Notes: generated by a model from the sequence alone, not told the origin. Counted from the stretch's first letter, positions 32,089 through 41,085 are shown. The stretch: 64,000 nt of DNA from Anaerolineales bacterium UBA2181 (GCA_002328075.1 DCVT01000019.1:90900-154899); one strand, 5' to 3'. Translations and numbers: made by a program.

Positions 32089-33528
32089 ATGAACAGGCCG
32101 TATCACCTGCCCGGGGCCGTGGTAGTCATCGTGGCCTGCTACCTGGCGCTCGGGGTTCTCTATGCCCTCTACACGCCGGAGTGGCAGGTGCCGGACGAAC
32201 CGGCTCACTATAACTACATCCGGCAATTGGCCGGCGGCCGGTTCCCGGTGATGGAGTCCGGCGATTACCGGCAGGCGCAACTTGACTACCTGGTGGCCCA
32301 TGGCTTCCCTCCCGAGGTCAATGTCATCGGCATCCAGTACCAGGACCATCAGCCGCCGCTGTACTACCTGCTGGCTACTCCGATATTCTGGGCCTCCGGA
32401 GGCTCGCTGCTGGTGCTTCGGTTGTTTTCCGTGGTCCTGGGCGCCGGACTGATTCTGGTGGCCCATCAGGTTGGCCGCCGGGTGTTCGCCAATCGGGCGG
32501 CGCCAACCCTCATGGTCTGCGTTGTGGTGGCCTTCATTCCGCAGCACGTGGCTATGATGGCCGGCGTCAATAACGATGCGCTGGCCGAGCTGCTGCTGGG
32601 CGCTGTTTTGTTGGTTTCGGTCTCGATGGTAAGCAATGGGCCCGGACACGGAATCGCGCCGGCATGGTTTGCCGGGCTGCTGCTCGGCCTGGCGTTCCTC
32701 ACCAAACTCCAGGCATATATTGCGGCGCCCGTCCTGGCGCTGTCCATCTTGATGCGCTGGTGGGACACCGGCCGCGATCGCCGCTGGCTTGTACGCTATT
32801 CGTTGGGTGTGTTGGTCCCGGCGCTGCTGTTGGGAGGCATTTGGTGGACCCGTAACCTGGCCGTGTACGGCGGGTTGGACGTGATGGGGTTGAGCCGCCA
32901 TAATGCGGTGGTCCTCGGTCAGCCCACGACGCAGGCGTGGCTGGCGCAGTATGGTCTGGGTGCCACGCTGGATCGGCTGGTTCGGTTTACTTTTCAGAGC
33001 TTCTGGGGCATGTTTGGGTGGATGGGTTTGCCCATGCCGACCCCGATCTACCTGGGGTTGCTGGTCTTGTCCGTGGCGGCGACGCTTCTGTTGGTGTCGT
33101 TAGCCTGGTCTCGAGCCAGGTCGATTCGCGTCCGACCGGCCAATTACCGGCCGGCCCTCGTCCTGGGTGCCTGTGCGCTGTTGGGGTTTCTCTCGTTCTG
33201 TTGGTACAACCTGCACTTTGTGCAGCACCAAGGCAGATACCTGTTCCCGGCGCTGATCCCCCTGGCCGTGCTCGCCGGCCTGGCATTGGAGCGATTGGTT
33301 GCGGGAATGGCTGTTCTACTCGGCGGTATGCTGGCGGTGATGGCGGCCGGTATAGCTATGCGAATTTCGACCCTGGTAGCCGCGTCCATTGTCTCGCTGT
33401 TCGCCGCGGTGGTGCTGAGTCTGACGCCCCGCCGATGGCATTGGCTCTTGCCGGTCGCTGTGGGCGCGGCCCTGGTGGCCCTGTGCCTGTACGCCCTCTT
33501 TGGTCTGGTTGTTCCCGGTCTGGCATAG
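32089..33528 (+). CDS. Integral membrane glycosyltransferase-like protein (GT39/PMT superfamily)
   Basis: The 479-residue protein has about ten hydrophobic segments. The first extracellular loop carries WQVPDEPAHYNYIRQL, the acidic motif found after the first helix in GT-C enzymes using polyprenyl-phosphate sugars. A second loop has YQDHQPPLYYLLATPIF. GT-C proteins move sugars from lipid carriers to surface glycans, lipids or proteins. The start is ATG 32089 with GGAGA upstream, 17 bases after metG, so it may be cotranscribed with metG. A terminator follows it. Donor and acceptor are unknown. Confidence 0.82.
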   Translation: MNRPYHLPGAVVVIVACYLALGVLYALYTPEWQVPDEPAHYNYIRQLAGGRFPVMESGDYRQAQLDYLVAHGFPPEVNVIGIQYQDHQPPLYYLLATPIFWASGGSLLVLRLFSVVLGAGLILVAHQVGRRVFANRAAPTLMVCVVVAFIPQHVAMMAGVNNDALAELLLGAVLLVSVSMVSNGPGHGIAPAWFAGLLLGLAFLTKLQAYIAAPVLALSILMRWWDTGRDRRWLVRYSLGVLVPALLLGGIWWTRNLAVYGGLDVMGLSRHNAVVLGQPTTQAWLAQYGLGATLDRLVRFTFQSFWGMFGWMGLPMPTPIYLGLLVLSVAATLLLVSLAWSRARSIRVRPANYRPALVLGACALLGFLSFCWYNLHFVQHQGRYLFPALIPLAVLAGLALERLVAGMAVLLGGMLAVMAAGIAMRISTLVAASIVSLFAAVVLSLTPRRWHWLLPVAVGAALVALCLYALFGLVVPGLA

Positions 33529-33566
33529 GTTCGCCGCCGGGCAAATCCGGCCGGTCCCGCAAAGAG

Positions 33567-33606
33567 CAAGAGCCGCTCCCCGTGGCCTTTATCGGGGGCG
33601 GCTCTT
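33567..33606. terminator. Bidirectional hairpin terminator between convergent genes
   Basis: CAAGAGCCGC (33567-33576) pairs perfectly with GCGGCTCTTG (33597-33606), with additional C/G pairing inward. TTATT follows on the plus strand. It lies between the ends of the GT39-like gene and etfA. Confidence 0.75.
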
Positions 33607-33665
33607 GTTATTCACCGGCAGCTGCCGGCTGTGTTCACTGCTATGTCACAAACACTTGCAGCGCG

Positions 33666-34643
33666 TTACTTGAGCCTTTTCTCGAACTCGGCGCTCAGCG
33701 CTGGGACGATTTTGAAAAGATCGCCGACAATCCCATACTGCGCTAGCTTGAAAATGGGTGCTTCTGCATCCTTGTTGATGGCGACAATGACCTTGGAAGT
33801 GCGCATGCCGGCCAGGTGTTGAATGGCGCCCGAGATGCCGCAGGCAATATACAGATCCGGTGAGACGGTCTTGCCCGTCTGTCCTACCTGGTGTGCGTAG
33901 GGGATCCATCCTGCATCCACTGCCGCGCGACTGGCGCCCAATGCGCCGCCAACGGCCGACGCCAGCACGCGAACCGGCTCAAATCCCTCAGGTCCGTTCA
34001 CGCCGCGACCGCCGCTCACGATGATGGCTGCATCAGTGAGGCTGACCTCGCCCGCGGCCGCCTCCAGGCCGAGCACCTGTACGCGGATTGCGTCTGCATT
34101 GGTCGCTGGATCTACCTTTACGACGTTTCCGCTGCGCGAAACATCCGGCTCCGAGGCGGCAAAAGCCCGGCTCCGCAAGCTCATGAGAACCGGCTCGCTA
34201 TCGCAAGTCAGGTGCGAAATCAGTTTCCCGGCATAAACCGGGCGTGTCGCTTTCAGCTTGCCATCGGCTACCGTCAGGGCGGTGCAGTCCGGGATCAAGC
34301 CGGCGTCCAGATCCACCGCTGCCAGCGCCAGCACATCGCGGCCCGCCGAAGTGGCACCGGCCATGATGGCCTTGACGCCGTGATCTCGGGCCAATTTGGA
34401 CAGGAGGTCGGCAAAGGGCTCGGCCCGATACACCGAAAGGCTATCGTCCTCGCACACGAACACGGTGTCCGCGCCCCGCTCGATGGCCGGCTGCGCAATC
34501 TGCTGCGCGCCCGGGCCAAAAGCAGCCGCCACCACGCCGACGCCGAGCTGACCCGCGACGTTGCGGGCGGCCGACAGAACTTCCCAAGACACGGGTGCAA
34601 CCGCACCGCTTTGTTGCTCCAGCCAGACCAGGATGTCACTCAT
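33666..34643 (-). CDS. etfA: Electron transfer flavoprotein alpha subunit
   Basis: The 325-residue subunit has the N-terminal ETF domain and the C-terminal FAD domain with SGGRGVNGPEGF, ASRAAVDAGWIP, QVGQTGKTVSPDLYIACGISGA and a final INKDAEAPIF plus YGIVGDL, all typical of FixB/EtfA. With EtfB it binds FAD and carries electrons from acyl-CoA dehydrogenases or similar enzymes to a quinone oxidoreductase. Its ATG overlaps the etfB stop by four bases. No dehydrogenase or ETF-quinone oxidoreductase gene is in the window. Confidence 0.96.
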   Translation of the reverse strand: MSDILVWLEQQSGAVAPVSWEVLSAARNVAGQLGVGVVAAAFGPGAQQIAQPAIERGADTVFVCEDDSLSVYRAEPFADLLSKLARDHGVKAIMAGATSAGRDVLALAAVDLDAGLIPDCTALTVADGKLKATRPVYAGKLISHLTCDSEPVLMSLRSRAFAASEPDVSRSGNVVKVDPATNADAIRVQVLGLEAAAGEVSLTDAAIIVSGGRGVNGPEGFEPVRVLASAVGGALGASRAAVDAGWIPYAHQVGQTGKTVSPDLYIACGISGAIQHLAGMRTSKVIVAINKDAEAPIFKLAQYGIVGDLFKIVPALSAEFEKRLK

Positions 34644-35452
34644 AGCACCTTCTCCTCTAGTAGCTTGCTGACCAGCAACGCAGCAACCCCGTCGGGGGTG
34701 TCGGCCTCTATCATAGTGCATTCGCCCTCTCGCGGCGGCGGTGCAAACACCTCGGGCCAGCGGACCCGCGCTCCGGCCGACCCCACCTTGGACGGATCGG
34801 CGCCGAGCTCTGCCACTCCCCATACCTGCAGATCGCTCGCCATGTACTTGGTCGCCTTGCGGATTCCCTTGAAGGATGGATACCGCGGTTCGTTGATCTC
34901 CTTGAGCACGCTCAGAGCCGCCGGGAGTGGTCCTTTCACCTTTTGGCGTCCGGCCTCGATGGATCGTGTCACGGTGATCGTCCTCTCGGCGAGATCGACC
35001 TCATTGACGGCTGCCACAAAGGACAATGGAGTCCAACCCAGGCGGCGGGCCACCTGCATGGACGTTTGTGCCGTGTCTCCATCGATGGCCTGGCGACCAA
35101 AGATGACCAGATCAACGTCGTCCAGTTTCTTGATGGCCTGAGCCAGGACGTAGCTGGTAGCGAGGGTGTCCGAGCCCTTCATCCGGCTGTCGGTGATGTG
35201 CACGGCGTCGTCACACCCCATGGCGATGGCGGTTTTGAGCGCCTCGCGAGCGTCTTCCGGACCCATGCTCAGCGCGGTGATCTTGCCGCCATGGGCTTCA
35301 ATCAGGCGAATTGCCTCCTCAACGGCGTACTCATCCCACGGATTGGCGATGTCGGGAGAGCCGCCTGGGTCACTCCAGGTGACCTTGCCGTTGGCCACGG
35401 CCAGCACGGCCGTGGTGCTCGGCGTCTGTTTGGCACAAACCACTATGTGCAA
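34640..35452 (-). CDS. etfB: Electron transfer flavoprotein beta subunit
   Basis: The 270-residue protein begins MHIVVCAKQTPSTT and has NPWDEYAVEEAIRL, ALSMGPEDAREALKTAIAMG, the AMP-region motif LVIFGRQAIDGDTAQ and VKGPLPAALSVLKEINEPRYPS. These are complete EtfB landmarks. AAGGAGGT precedes the ATG, and a promoter-like site lies 150 bases upstream. It is the first gene of the etfB-etfA operon; the C-terminal ~25 residues past the core wrap onto EtfA in known structures. Confidence 0.96.
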   Translation of the reverse strand: MHIVVCAKQTPSTTAVLAVANGKVTWSDPGGSPDIANPWDEYAVEEAIRLIEAHGGKITALSMGPEDAREALKTAIAMGCDDAVHITDSRMKGSDTLATSYVLAQAIKKLDDVDLVIFGRQAIDGDTAQTSMQVARRLGWTPLSFVAAVNEVDLAERTITVTRSIEAGRQKVKGPLPAALSVLKEINEPRYPSFKGIRKATKYMASDLQVWGVAELGADPSKVGSAGARVRWPEVFAPPPREGECTMIEADTPDGVAALLVSKLLEEKVL

Positions 35453-35602
35453 AGCAATACCTCCTTATCTGATGGATAGAGACTGCTGACCTCCGGTCAG
35501 CCGGCCGCGCCGGCCGCGCCGGTATGTACTCTATTCAGGAACCGATCACCGTCGCTCGGGCGGAATGGTAATTTCGCCCTGCGGGCGGCGCAAACATCGG
35601 GT

Positions 35603-35630
35603 ATTTTACTAGAGTCGACGGATGGTGCAA
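35603..35630 (-). promoter_or_regulatory. Promoter-like site for etfB-etfA
   Basis: On the minus strand TTGCAC (35630-35625) and TAAAAT (35608-35603) are 16 bases apart, in the gap between the LysM glycosidase stop and etfB. The 150-base leader holds a CCGGCCGCG-type GC repeat. Confidence 0.45.
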
Positions 35631-35657
35631 GTGCCGGCCATCAAACCCACACATCCG

Positions 35658-37358
35658 TCAGGGCTTGGCCATCGCTTTCAGCGCACCGTACGCCGGGCGC
35701 TGCGCCCAATCCGGCCGGACAATGCCCCAGTAACACTGCTCTGCACCGCCGCCGGCTACCGGGCAAAAGTTCAGGTTCCAGACGAACATCACTCCCACAA
35801 AGTTGTACGACCGGGCCTGGGTGAAGGCCTGGGTGAGGTACGTTGCCTGCTCTGCCTCGGTGTTGTAACTGACAAACTCGTAACCGGATTGCGCCGAGCC
35901 TCCTAAGCCGTCCAGCGTTCCCCACCCAAATTCCGTCGCCCAGATGCGGGTCCCCGTATCGCCGTAGCGAGCCATGATGTTCCAGTAATCCTCCAACGTG
36001 TGCCGAAAGAAAAAGCTGGGGTGGTCGTTGTGGCTGGGCACACTCGCTTCCTGACGACAACAGATCGCGGTCGGGCCGTTGGCCCAGCCGTTGGGGTGCG
36101 CACCGATGGCATCAGAGTAGTTCTTGAGCCCTTTGGCGTACATCGCTTCCAGGTAAACCCGGTCGTCGATGGCAGTGACGCCGTCGTTCCAGCCGGTGGG
36201 CGCCAAACCGCCGCTCACCACCATCGCCTGGGGGTCGGCCGCCTTGATGGCATTGTACGCGCCGGCCAAGAGCTGGATGTAACGCTCGGCGCTAAGGGTG
36301 TCACCGTTCCATTCGCGTCGGAGATTCTGCTCGTTCCAGACCTCGTAGGCTGCAACCCGGTTTTTGTAGCGATTCGCCAACGCGCTCACAAACGTCCAGT
36401 AATCCTGATAGTTGGCCGGCGGCCCGTCCTCGGTCGAGGTCGTGCGAGCCCATGCCGGCGCCTTGACGACACTGAACAGCAGCTTGACGTTATGAGCCTG
36501 GGCAGCATCCACCATCGCGTCCAACTCGGACCAGCTGATCTGACCCCGAGTTGGTTCGTAAACCTTCCACTCTACCTGCTGCTTGATCCAGCCGAAACCC
36601 AGATCGTTGACAGAACCCAGAACCCGGCCTTTGTCCTGACCTGGCAGGTGCACCTGAATGCCATACCCGAAGCCGGTGGATGCCACCGGCGTGGCCGCAG
36701 GTTGGGGTGTGGCCGGAGCGCTCGGCGTCGTGCCGGTGGCGCCCGGAATCCACAATCGTTGACCGACCAGGATTACGTTGGGATTAACCAGGTTGTTGGC
36801 CGCCACTATCGCTGCGGCGGATGTGCCATGCTGGACCGCAATCCGAAACAGGGTGTCACCGGCTTTTACTGTATAGTACACGCCCTGGGCCGGCGGCTGC
36901 TCGGGCGACGGCGTGGGCTGTGGCGTAGGTTGGGCCGATACGCCATCAATGACCAGAACCTGGCCGGGATAAATCTGACTGGGGTTAACGATGCCGTTTG
37001 CCAGGGCCACCGCTGCCACGGTGACGTTGTATCGCAGAGCGATCCGGAAGAGGGTGTCGCCTGTCTGCACCGTGTAAGTGGTCTGTCCGGTTGATACCAC
37101 CGGAGTTGGAGCCGGGGTGGCGGTGGTTGCGATGGACAACCGCTGACCCACATAGATCACGTTGGGATTGGTGAGGCCGTTGGCCTGCATGATGGCGGTG
37201 ACTGTGGTGTTGTATCGCAGGGCTATGCGGAACAACGTGTCACCCGACTGGACTACACACACTGTGTCGTCGGCCCACACGGTGCCGGCCGCCAGGAGCA
37301 GGCTGGCCAGCACCGCCAGGCTCAACAGGCGGTAGAACCAATGGCGTTTATCTCTCAT
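35658..37358 (-). CDS. Secreted protein with three LysM domains and a clan GH-A glycosidase-like domain
   Basis: A signal peptide (about residues 1-29, ending WADD) is followed by three LysM domains, each with a GDTLFRIALRYN or GDTLFRIAVQHG core, separated by Pro/Thr/Ala linkers. The C-terminal ~335 residues form a TIM-barrel glycosidase-like domain. VYEVWNEQN-type spacing (YEVWNEQN) supplies the acid/base Glu and WATEFGW the nucleophile Glu, as in GH39/GH5-like clan A enzymes. It should bind peptidoglycan and act on a surface or environmental glycan. It ends 205 bases before etfB and follows fumB by 36 bases on the same strand. Confidence 0.87.
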   Translation of the reverse strand: MRDKRHWFYRLLSLAVLASLLLAAGTVWADDTVCVVQSGDTLFRIALRYNTTVTAIMQANGLTNPNVIYVGQRLSIATTATPAPTPVVSTGQTTYTVQTGDTLFRIALRYNVTVAAVALANGIVNPSQIYPGQVLVIDGVSAQPTPQPTPSPEQPPAQGVYYTVKAGDTLFRIAVQHGTSAAAIVAANNLVNPNVILVGQRLWIPGATGTTPSAPATPQPAATPVASTGFGYGIQVHLPGQDKGRVLGSVNDLGFGWIKQQVEWKVYEPTRGQISWSELDAMVDAAQAHNVKLLFSVVKAPAWARTTSTEDGPPANYQDYWTFVSALANRYKNRVAAYEVWNEQNLRREWNGDTLSAERYIQLLAGAYNAIKAADPQAMVVSGGLAPTGWNDGVTAIDDRVYLEAMYAKGLKNYSDAIGAHPNGWANGPTAICCRQEASVPSHNDHPSFFFRHTLEDYWNIMARYGDTGTRIWATEFGWGTLDGLGGSAQSGYEFVSYNTEAEQATYLTQAFTQARSYNFVGVMFVWNLNFCPVAGGGAEQCYWGIVRPDWAQRPAYGALKAMAKP

Positions 37359-37394
37359 GGCTTCCTCCGATCGCCCTCACGCACAAGAACCTAC

Positions 37395-38009
37395 TCATTT
37401 GACCAGTTCGTCAAACCGCGACTGGCTTGCGGCTGCCACCTCGTCGTGGATGCTACGACCATGGGCGTCCATGGTGACCACGGCCGGGAAATCCTCCACC
37501 CGAATGACCCAAAAAGCTTCTGGCACGCCGAACTCGTCTTTCTTGTACACGGTGACGACCTCTTTGACCGCGTCGGCGATCAGCGTGGCGGCGCCGCCCA
37601 CCGCGCTCAGATAGACCGCGGTGTGCTCCTGATTGGCCTTGAGGGTATTGGGCCCCATCCCTCCCTTGCCGATCACCGCCTTGACGTTGAAATGCGCGAT
37701 GACTTCGGGTTCATAGACCTCCTCCCGAATGCTGGTTGTCGGGCCGGCAGCCACAAAGCGCCAGGTTCCATCGGGATTCTTGGACACCACCGGTCCGCAG
37801 TGATAGATTGCACCGCCGTTGAGTATGGATTTGAGTTCTTGGTAAAGCTCCAGTTCCTGGGTAGGCTGGTCAACTCGTACATACGTCTCAACCAGGAACT
37901 TGTGAGCAGCGTCGCGGGCAGTAACCATGATGCCGGTGAGGCTGACCTGGTCGCCCGCGCGCAGCGCTCGAATGGCTTCATCCGGAATTGGGACAGTTAA
38001 CTTGTGCAT
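37395..38009 (-). CDS. Class I fumarate hydratase (or tartrate dehydratase) beta subunit
   Basis: The 204-residue protein is the C-terminal swivel half of the two-subunit Fe-S hydratase. It has the segments LRAGDQVSLTG, TARDAAHKFL, IYHCGPVV, GPTTSIR and GKGGMG, which match the beta subunit of class I fumarase and L(+)-tartrate dehydratase. It catalyses fumarate/malate interconversion together with the alpha subunit 33 bases upstream. GGAGGTGATC precedes ATG 38009. Substrate choice between fumarate and tartrate cannot be decided from sequence alone, but fumarase is the usual role in non-tartrate loci. Confidence 0.92.
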   Translation of the reverse strand: MHKLTVPIPDEAIRALRAGDQVSLTGIMVTARDAAHKFLVETYVRVDQPTQELELYQELKSILNGGAIYHCGPVVSKNPDGTWRFVAAGPTTSIREEVYEPEVIAHFNVKAVIGKGGMGPNTLKANQEHTAVYLSAVGGAATLIADAVKEVVTVYKKDEFGVPEAFWVIRVEDFPAVVTMDAHGRSIHDEVAAASQSRFDELVK

Positions 38010-38042
38010 GATCACCTCCAATTGAGCAGTTGGCCGCCGCAC

Positions 38043-38915
38043 CTAGGCGTAGGTGGCTTGACCGTCTCGAATCACCACCGTGGCGCGCCGGTTTGCCCAG
38101 CACATATAGGCGATCGAGACAAAGTAGCATGCCGGCAGCCGGTGCTGCGCCGCGATGCGTACTCCCAAAACGGTGGTTCGTCCACCAAACCCCATAGGGC
38201 CTATATCCAGGCTGTTCAGGTCTGACAGCAGGCGTCGCTCCAGGGCATCTAGCGCCGCGTCGGGATTGGGTTCGTCCAGTCTGCGCAGCAACGTCTGCTT
38301 GGCCTTGATGTAACCGGAACCTCGATCGCCTCCGATGCACACCCCGATGACACCCGGCGAACACCCTTCCCCCTGGGCACGCAAGACGGCGTCCAACACT
38401 ACTTTGCGCACCCCCTCCAGGTCTCGACCGGCCTTTAACTGGGCGTCGGGCAGCTTGTATTGGGCACCCACATTCTCGCTCCCTCCCCCCTTGAGAAGTA
38501 GCTGGGCCTTGATCGCGTCGTCGTCCCACTCGTGAAAGTGAAGCGTGGGAAAGTCCACGCCGGTGTTGTCGCCGCTATTGATTCCTGTGACGCTGTCAAC
38601 CGCATTCGGCCTGAGAAAAGCCCGTTGGGTCGCCAGTGCACACGCCCGGCGCACGGCAGCGGTGACCTCGCGAGTTGAGACATGCTGTGGATGATAGATC
38701 TCGAAAATCGGCGTGCCGGTATCCTGGCACACCGGAGATGATAACTGACGAGCCAGACCGACGTTGCGCAAAATGGTCTCCAGAGCACCCGCAGCAGCCG
38801 ACCCGGGAAGCTCGCGCTCCTTGGCGGCGACCAGCGCCTGCTCTACGTCTGGCGGCAGTTCTGTGGCTGCCTTGCGAATCAACTCCACAAACTGTTCGGT
38901 AAGATCGTTCACCAT
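38043..38915 (-). CDS. Class I fumarate hydratase (or tartrate dehydratase) alpha subunit
   Basis: The 290-residue subunit carries the three [4Fe-4S] ligand cysteines in family positions: PVCQDTGTPIF, EGCSPGVIGVCIGGDRG (the first Cys being the likely ligand) and a late one in AYMCWANRR. LKGGGSENVG and IGPMGFGGRT are also typical. The cluster is oxygen-sensitive, which suits an anaerobic or microaerobic organism. AGGAG lies five bases before the ATG. It follows a CooC-type ATPase gene by 62 bases and precedes the beta subunit, forming a likely operon. Confidence 0.93.
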   Translation of the reverse strand: MVNDLTEQFVELIRKAATELPPDVEQALVAAKERELPGSAAAGALETILRNVGLARQLSSPVCQDTGTPIFEIYHPQHVSTREVTAAVRRACALATQRAFLRPNAVDSVTGINSGDNTGVDFPTLHFHEWDDDAIKAQLLLKGGGSENVGAQYKLPDAQLKAGRDLEGVRKVVLDAVLRAQGEGCSPGVIGVCIGGDRGSGYIKAKQTLLRRLDEPNPDAALDALERRLLSDLNSLDIGPMGFGGRTTVLGVRIAAQHRLPACYFVSIAYMCWANRRATVVIRDGQATYA

Positions 38916-38977
38916 GCACTCCTTGCTATGCAGATGCAGGTCAGCAGAACAGCCCCCGGCCGAGCCAGGTCCTGTCG

Positions 38978-39763
38978 CTAGGCCTCCTTCAACTCTCGTT
39001 CTAGCCGAGCCACCATTTCTCTAGCCGCATCCGCCATCTCGGGGACGGCGTCGAACAACGGCACTCCTTGCACATCCGCTTCGACGGCGGCCGGCGTTGC
39101 CGGCAATGTGCCCAATATCGGCAGGCCCGGGCTGAAGCGGTGCAGGAAATCCAGGTCGCCTGCGTTGCGCATCTTGTTTCCCACCAGCAACAGACGCCGG
39201 ATGCCGATATCTCGAGCCAGTTTGGCAATCTGCTCGGCCGTGCCGAGGCTCCGTTTTCCCGGCTCTACCACCACGATCATGGCGTCTACCATCCCGGCCG
39301 TTGCGCGACCCAGGTGTTCCACGCCGGCGTACATGTCCATGATCAGGAGGTCGTCGCGGTAAAAAACCAGGTGGGAGATGAGCGACTTGAGCATTGCACT
39401 CTCTGGACAGATGCAACCGCTGCCGCCCAGTTCCACCGCTCCCAATTCCAGCAGGCGAATCCCGCGATGCATCACGCTGAACCGGTCCGGCAGATCATCC
39501 ACCCTGGGATTCAGTTTGAAATACCCGCCGGTGGTTCCCGGTTTGGCGCCCGTACGTTCCAGAATCAGCTCCTCCATCTTGGCAATAGGGACCAAATCGG
39601 TCACAAGCTCCGGCGGAAAGCCCAGGGCAGCTGCCAGGCAGGGCGACGGGTCCACGTCGATAGCTAATACGTTGCCGCCCAGCTCGGCATAGGCATAGGC
39701 GAGCAGGCTGCTGATCGTGGTCTTTCCCACCCCACCTTTACCGGTCACGGCGAGTTTCGGCAT
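38978..39763 (-). CDS. CooC-type MinD-like ATPase (nickel/metal insertion accessory protein)
   Basis: The 261-residue protein has the deviant Walker A motif GKGGVGKTT at residues 8-16, the AIDVDPSP switch and MDMYAGVEHLGRAT. It also has C-I-C at residues 117-119, the C-x-C pair that in CooC of carbon monoxide dehydrogenase systems binds metal at the dimer interface. CooC hydrolyses ATP to load nickel into CO dehydrogenase. No CODH gene is present here; neighbours are an unrecognised gene upstream (57 bases) and class I fumarase downstream. The client is thus unknown. Confidence 0.88.
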   Translation of the reverse strand: MPKLAVTGKGGVGKTTISSLLAYAYAELGGNVLAIDVDPSPCLAAALGFPPELVTDLVPIAKMEELILERTGAKPGTTGGYFKLNPRVDDLPDRFSVMHRGIRLLELGAVELGGSGCICPESAMLKSLISHLVFYRDDLLIMDMYAGVEHLGRATAGMVDAMIVVVEPGKRSLGTAEQIAKLARDIGIRRLLLVGNKMRNAGDLDFLHRFSPGLPILGTLPATPAAVEADVQGVPLFDAVPEMADAAREMVARLERELKEA

Positions 39764-39819
39764 AAGAACCTCTCTGACCCAGTCCGCATGGCACCATCCG
39801 CTACTTCGGCAGGCGGAGG

Positions 39820-41085
39820 CTATCGGTGCAAGTTGTATGCCGCGACAAAGGACAAGCCCTTTTCGGTCAGCGCCCGGGCAGTACGGTTAAGCGCATCGTG
39901 CTTGTCCAGATAGTTTCGTTCCAGCGCTTTCAGGTCACCCGCTTCGATGATCTCCTGTTTGGCCCGGAAATAGTCCAGAATATCGGACGGATGCTCTCGC
40001 TTGGCGTCGATCTCGGGATCGCCGCCTTCGTGTTTGGCAGAGATGTTCTTGACGTGATCCGCCAGTTGGACAAGCTCGTCGCGCCGATTGTACGGCTGAA
40101 TGACGATGCTCTTGTAGGTCTCGGTTATGTGGTGCTCAAATCGCACCAGATCTTCCAGATCGAGTGAGCGGCGAACCTCGGCCGTAATCTCGATGGTCTC
40201 ATTATTGGCCGAGTTGCCCCAGTTGAAACCGATGAGCGAGGTGCTTCCGTCTGCCCGTCCGAACAACCGGGCGCCGATGAGGGTCCAGAGCGCGGCATAA
40301 GGATTGTCGTTGCCCATAAAGACCGATATCTTGAACTCGTTATCTACTCCCAACTTGTGCAACAGGTAACCCAGAAGCACGGTGCCCGGGTTGATGTTCA
40401 GCACCTGCCGGATGCCGTACTCGGTATAGTAGTAGAGATACTCGTCCAGCCACTGGAGAGCGTGTTCATTGGGCTGGCCTATCCCGCCAAAATAGCCCGT
40501 GATCGTCGCCGGACCGCCAAGGTGGATGTTCGACCCGTCGGTACCTTTGGTGTCCAGGGTCTCCACGTGGCTGGCACCGACAATCTGCATCGCCGCTGCC
40601 ACCGCCAGGATGTCGTGGTCCTCCCGTTGCTCCTTCATGTTGCGAACCCGGATGTACCGTCCGGGCATCAATTGGCCCTGGTCGATGCTCTGCTCAGCCT
40701 GCCGGATCAAGAAAGGAAAGTAGCTGAGCGAACTGATCTCTAGCGTGACGGCAAAGTCGTCGGCGAACCGCATGGCGTCGGCTTTTGGCCCCACAACGTG
40801 GCGCCGATAGTCCGCCACCGAGATGAATGCATCTGCATCCCGCTGGCCGACCAACCATTCCAGGTCTTTGACATAGGGGGACCCGCCGGCTTTAAGGCGG
40901 CCCAACAGGTTTTCCAGCTGGCCTGCGGTGGCCGCTTTGCGGTTGATCTCCTCTGGCGTACCGTATCTGGCAACCACCGCCAGCAGGTCATTGACCACGC
41001 GTGAATCTGCGTCCAGCAACAGCGCGTTGACTGCCTCCAGCTGCCTTTCCGAAATTCGCAATCGCTCCCTCAAATCAGTAGCCAC
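39820..41085 (-). CDS. Unrecognised 421-residue protein, first gene of the CooC-fumarase cluster
   Basis: I cannot place this protein in a named family. It looks soluble and well folded. An N-terminal helical region (~1-110) is followed by an alternating strand-helix core with motif-like stretches: RYIRVRNMKEQREDHD, VETLDTKGTDGSN, NINPGTVLLGYLLHKLG, FMGNDNPYAALW and IGFNWGNSANNE. The alternation suggests a TIM-barrel, faintly like B12-dependent aminomutase barrels, but no B12-binding or cluster motif is visible. There are no cysteines in the core. GTG start with AAGGAGA upstream. Codon use is like that of its neighbours. Its motif density suggests an enzyme. Confidence 0.75.
   Translation of the reverse strand: MATDLRERLRISERQLEAVNALLLDADSRVVNDLLAVVARYGTPEEINRKAATAGQLENLLGRLKAGGSPYVKDLEWLVGQRDADAFISVADYRRHVVGPKADAMRFADDFAVTLEISSLSYFPFLIRQAEQSIDQGQLMPGRYIRVRNMKEQREDHDILAVAAAMQIVGASHVETLDTKGTDGSNIHLGGPATITGYFGGIGQPNEHALQWLDEYLYYYTEYGIRQVLNINPGTVLLGYLLHKLGVDNEFKISVFMGNDNPYAALWTLIGARLFGRADGSTSLIGFNWGNSANNETIEITAEVRRSLDLEDLVRFEHHITETYKSIVIQPYNRRDELVQLADHVKNISAKHEGGDPEIDAKREHPSDILDYFRAKQEIIEAGDLKALERNYLDKHDALNRTARALTEKGLSFVAAYNLHR

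Noticed and set aside
35505..35530. CCGGCCGCG-type repeats as a mobile or CRISPR-like array
   Set aside because: Short GC palindromes of the CCGG/GGCC type recur all over this genome segment; there is no regular spacer or repeat unit.
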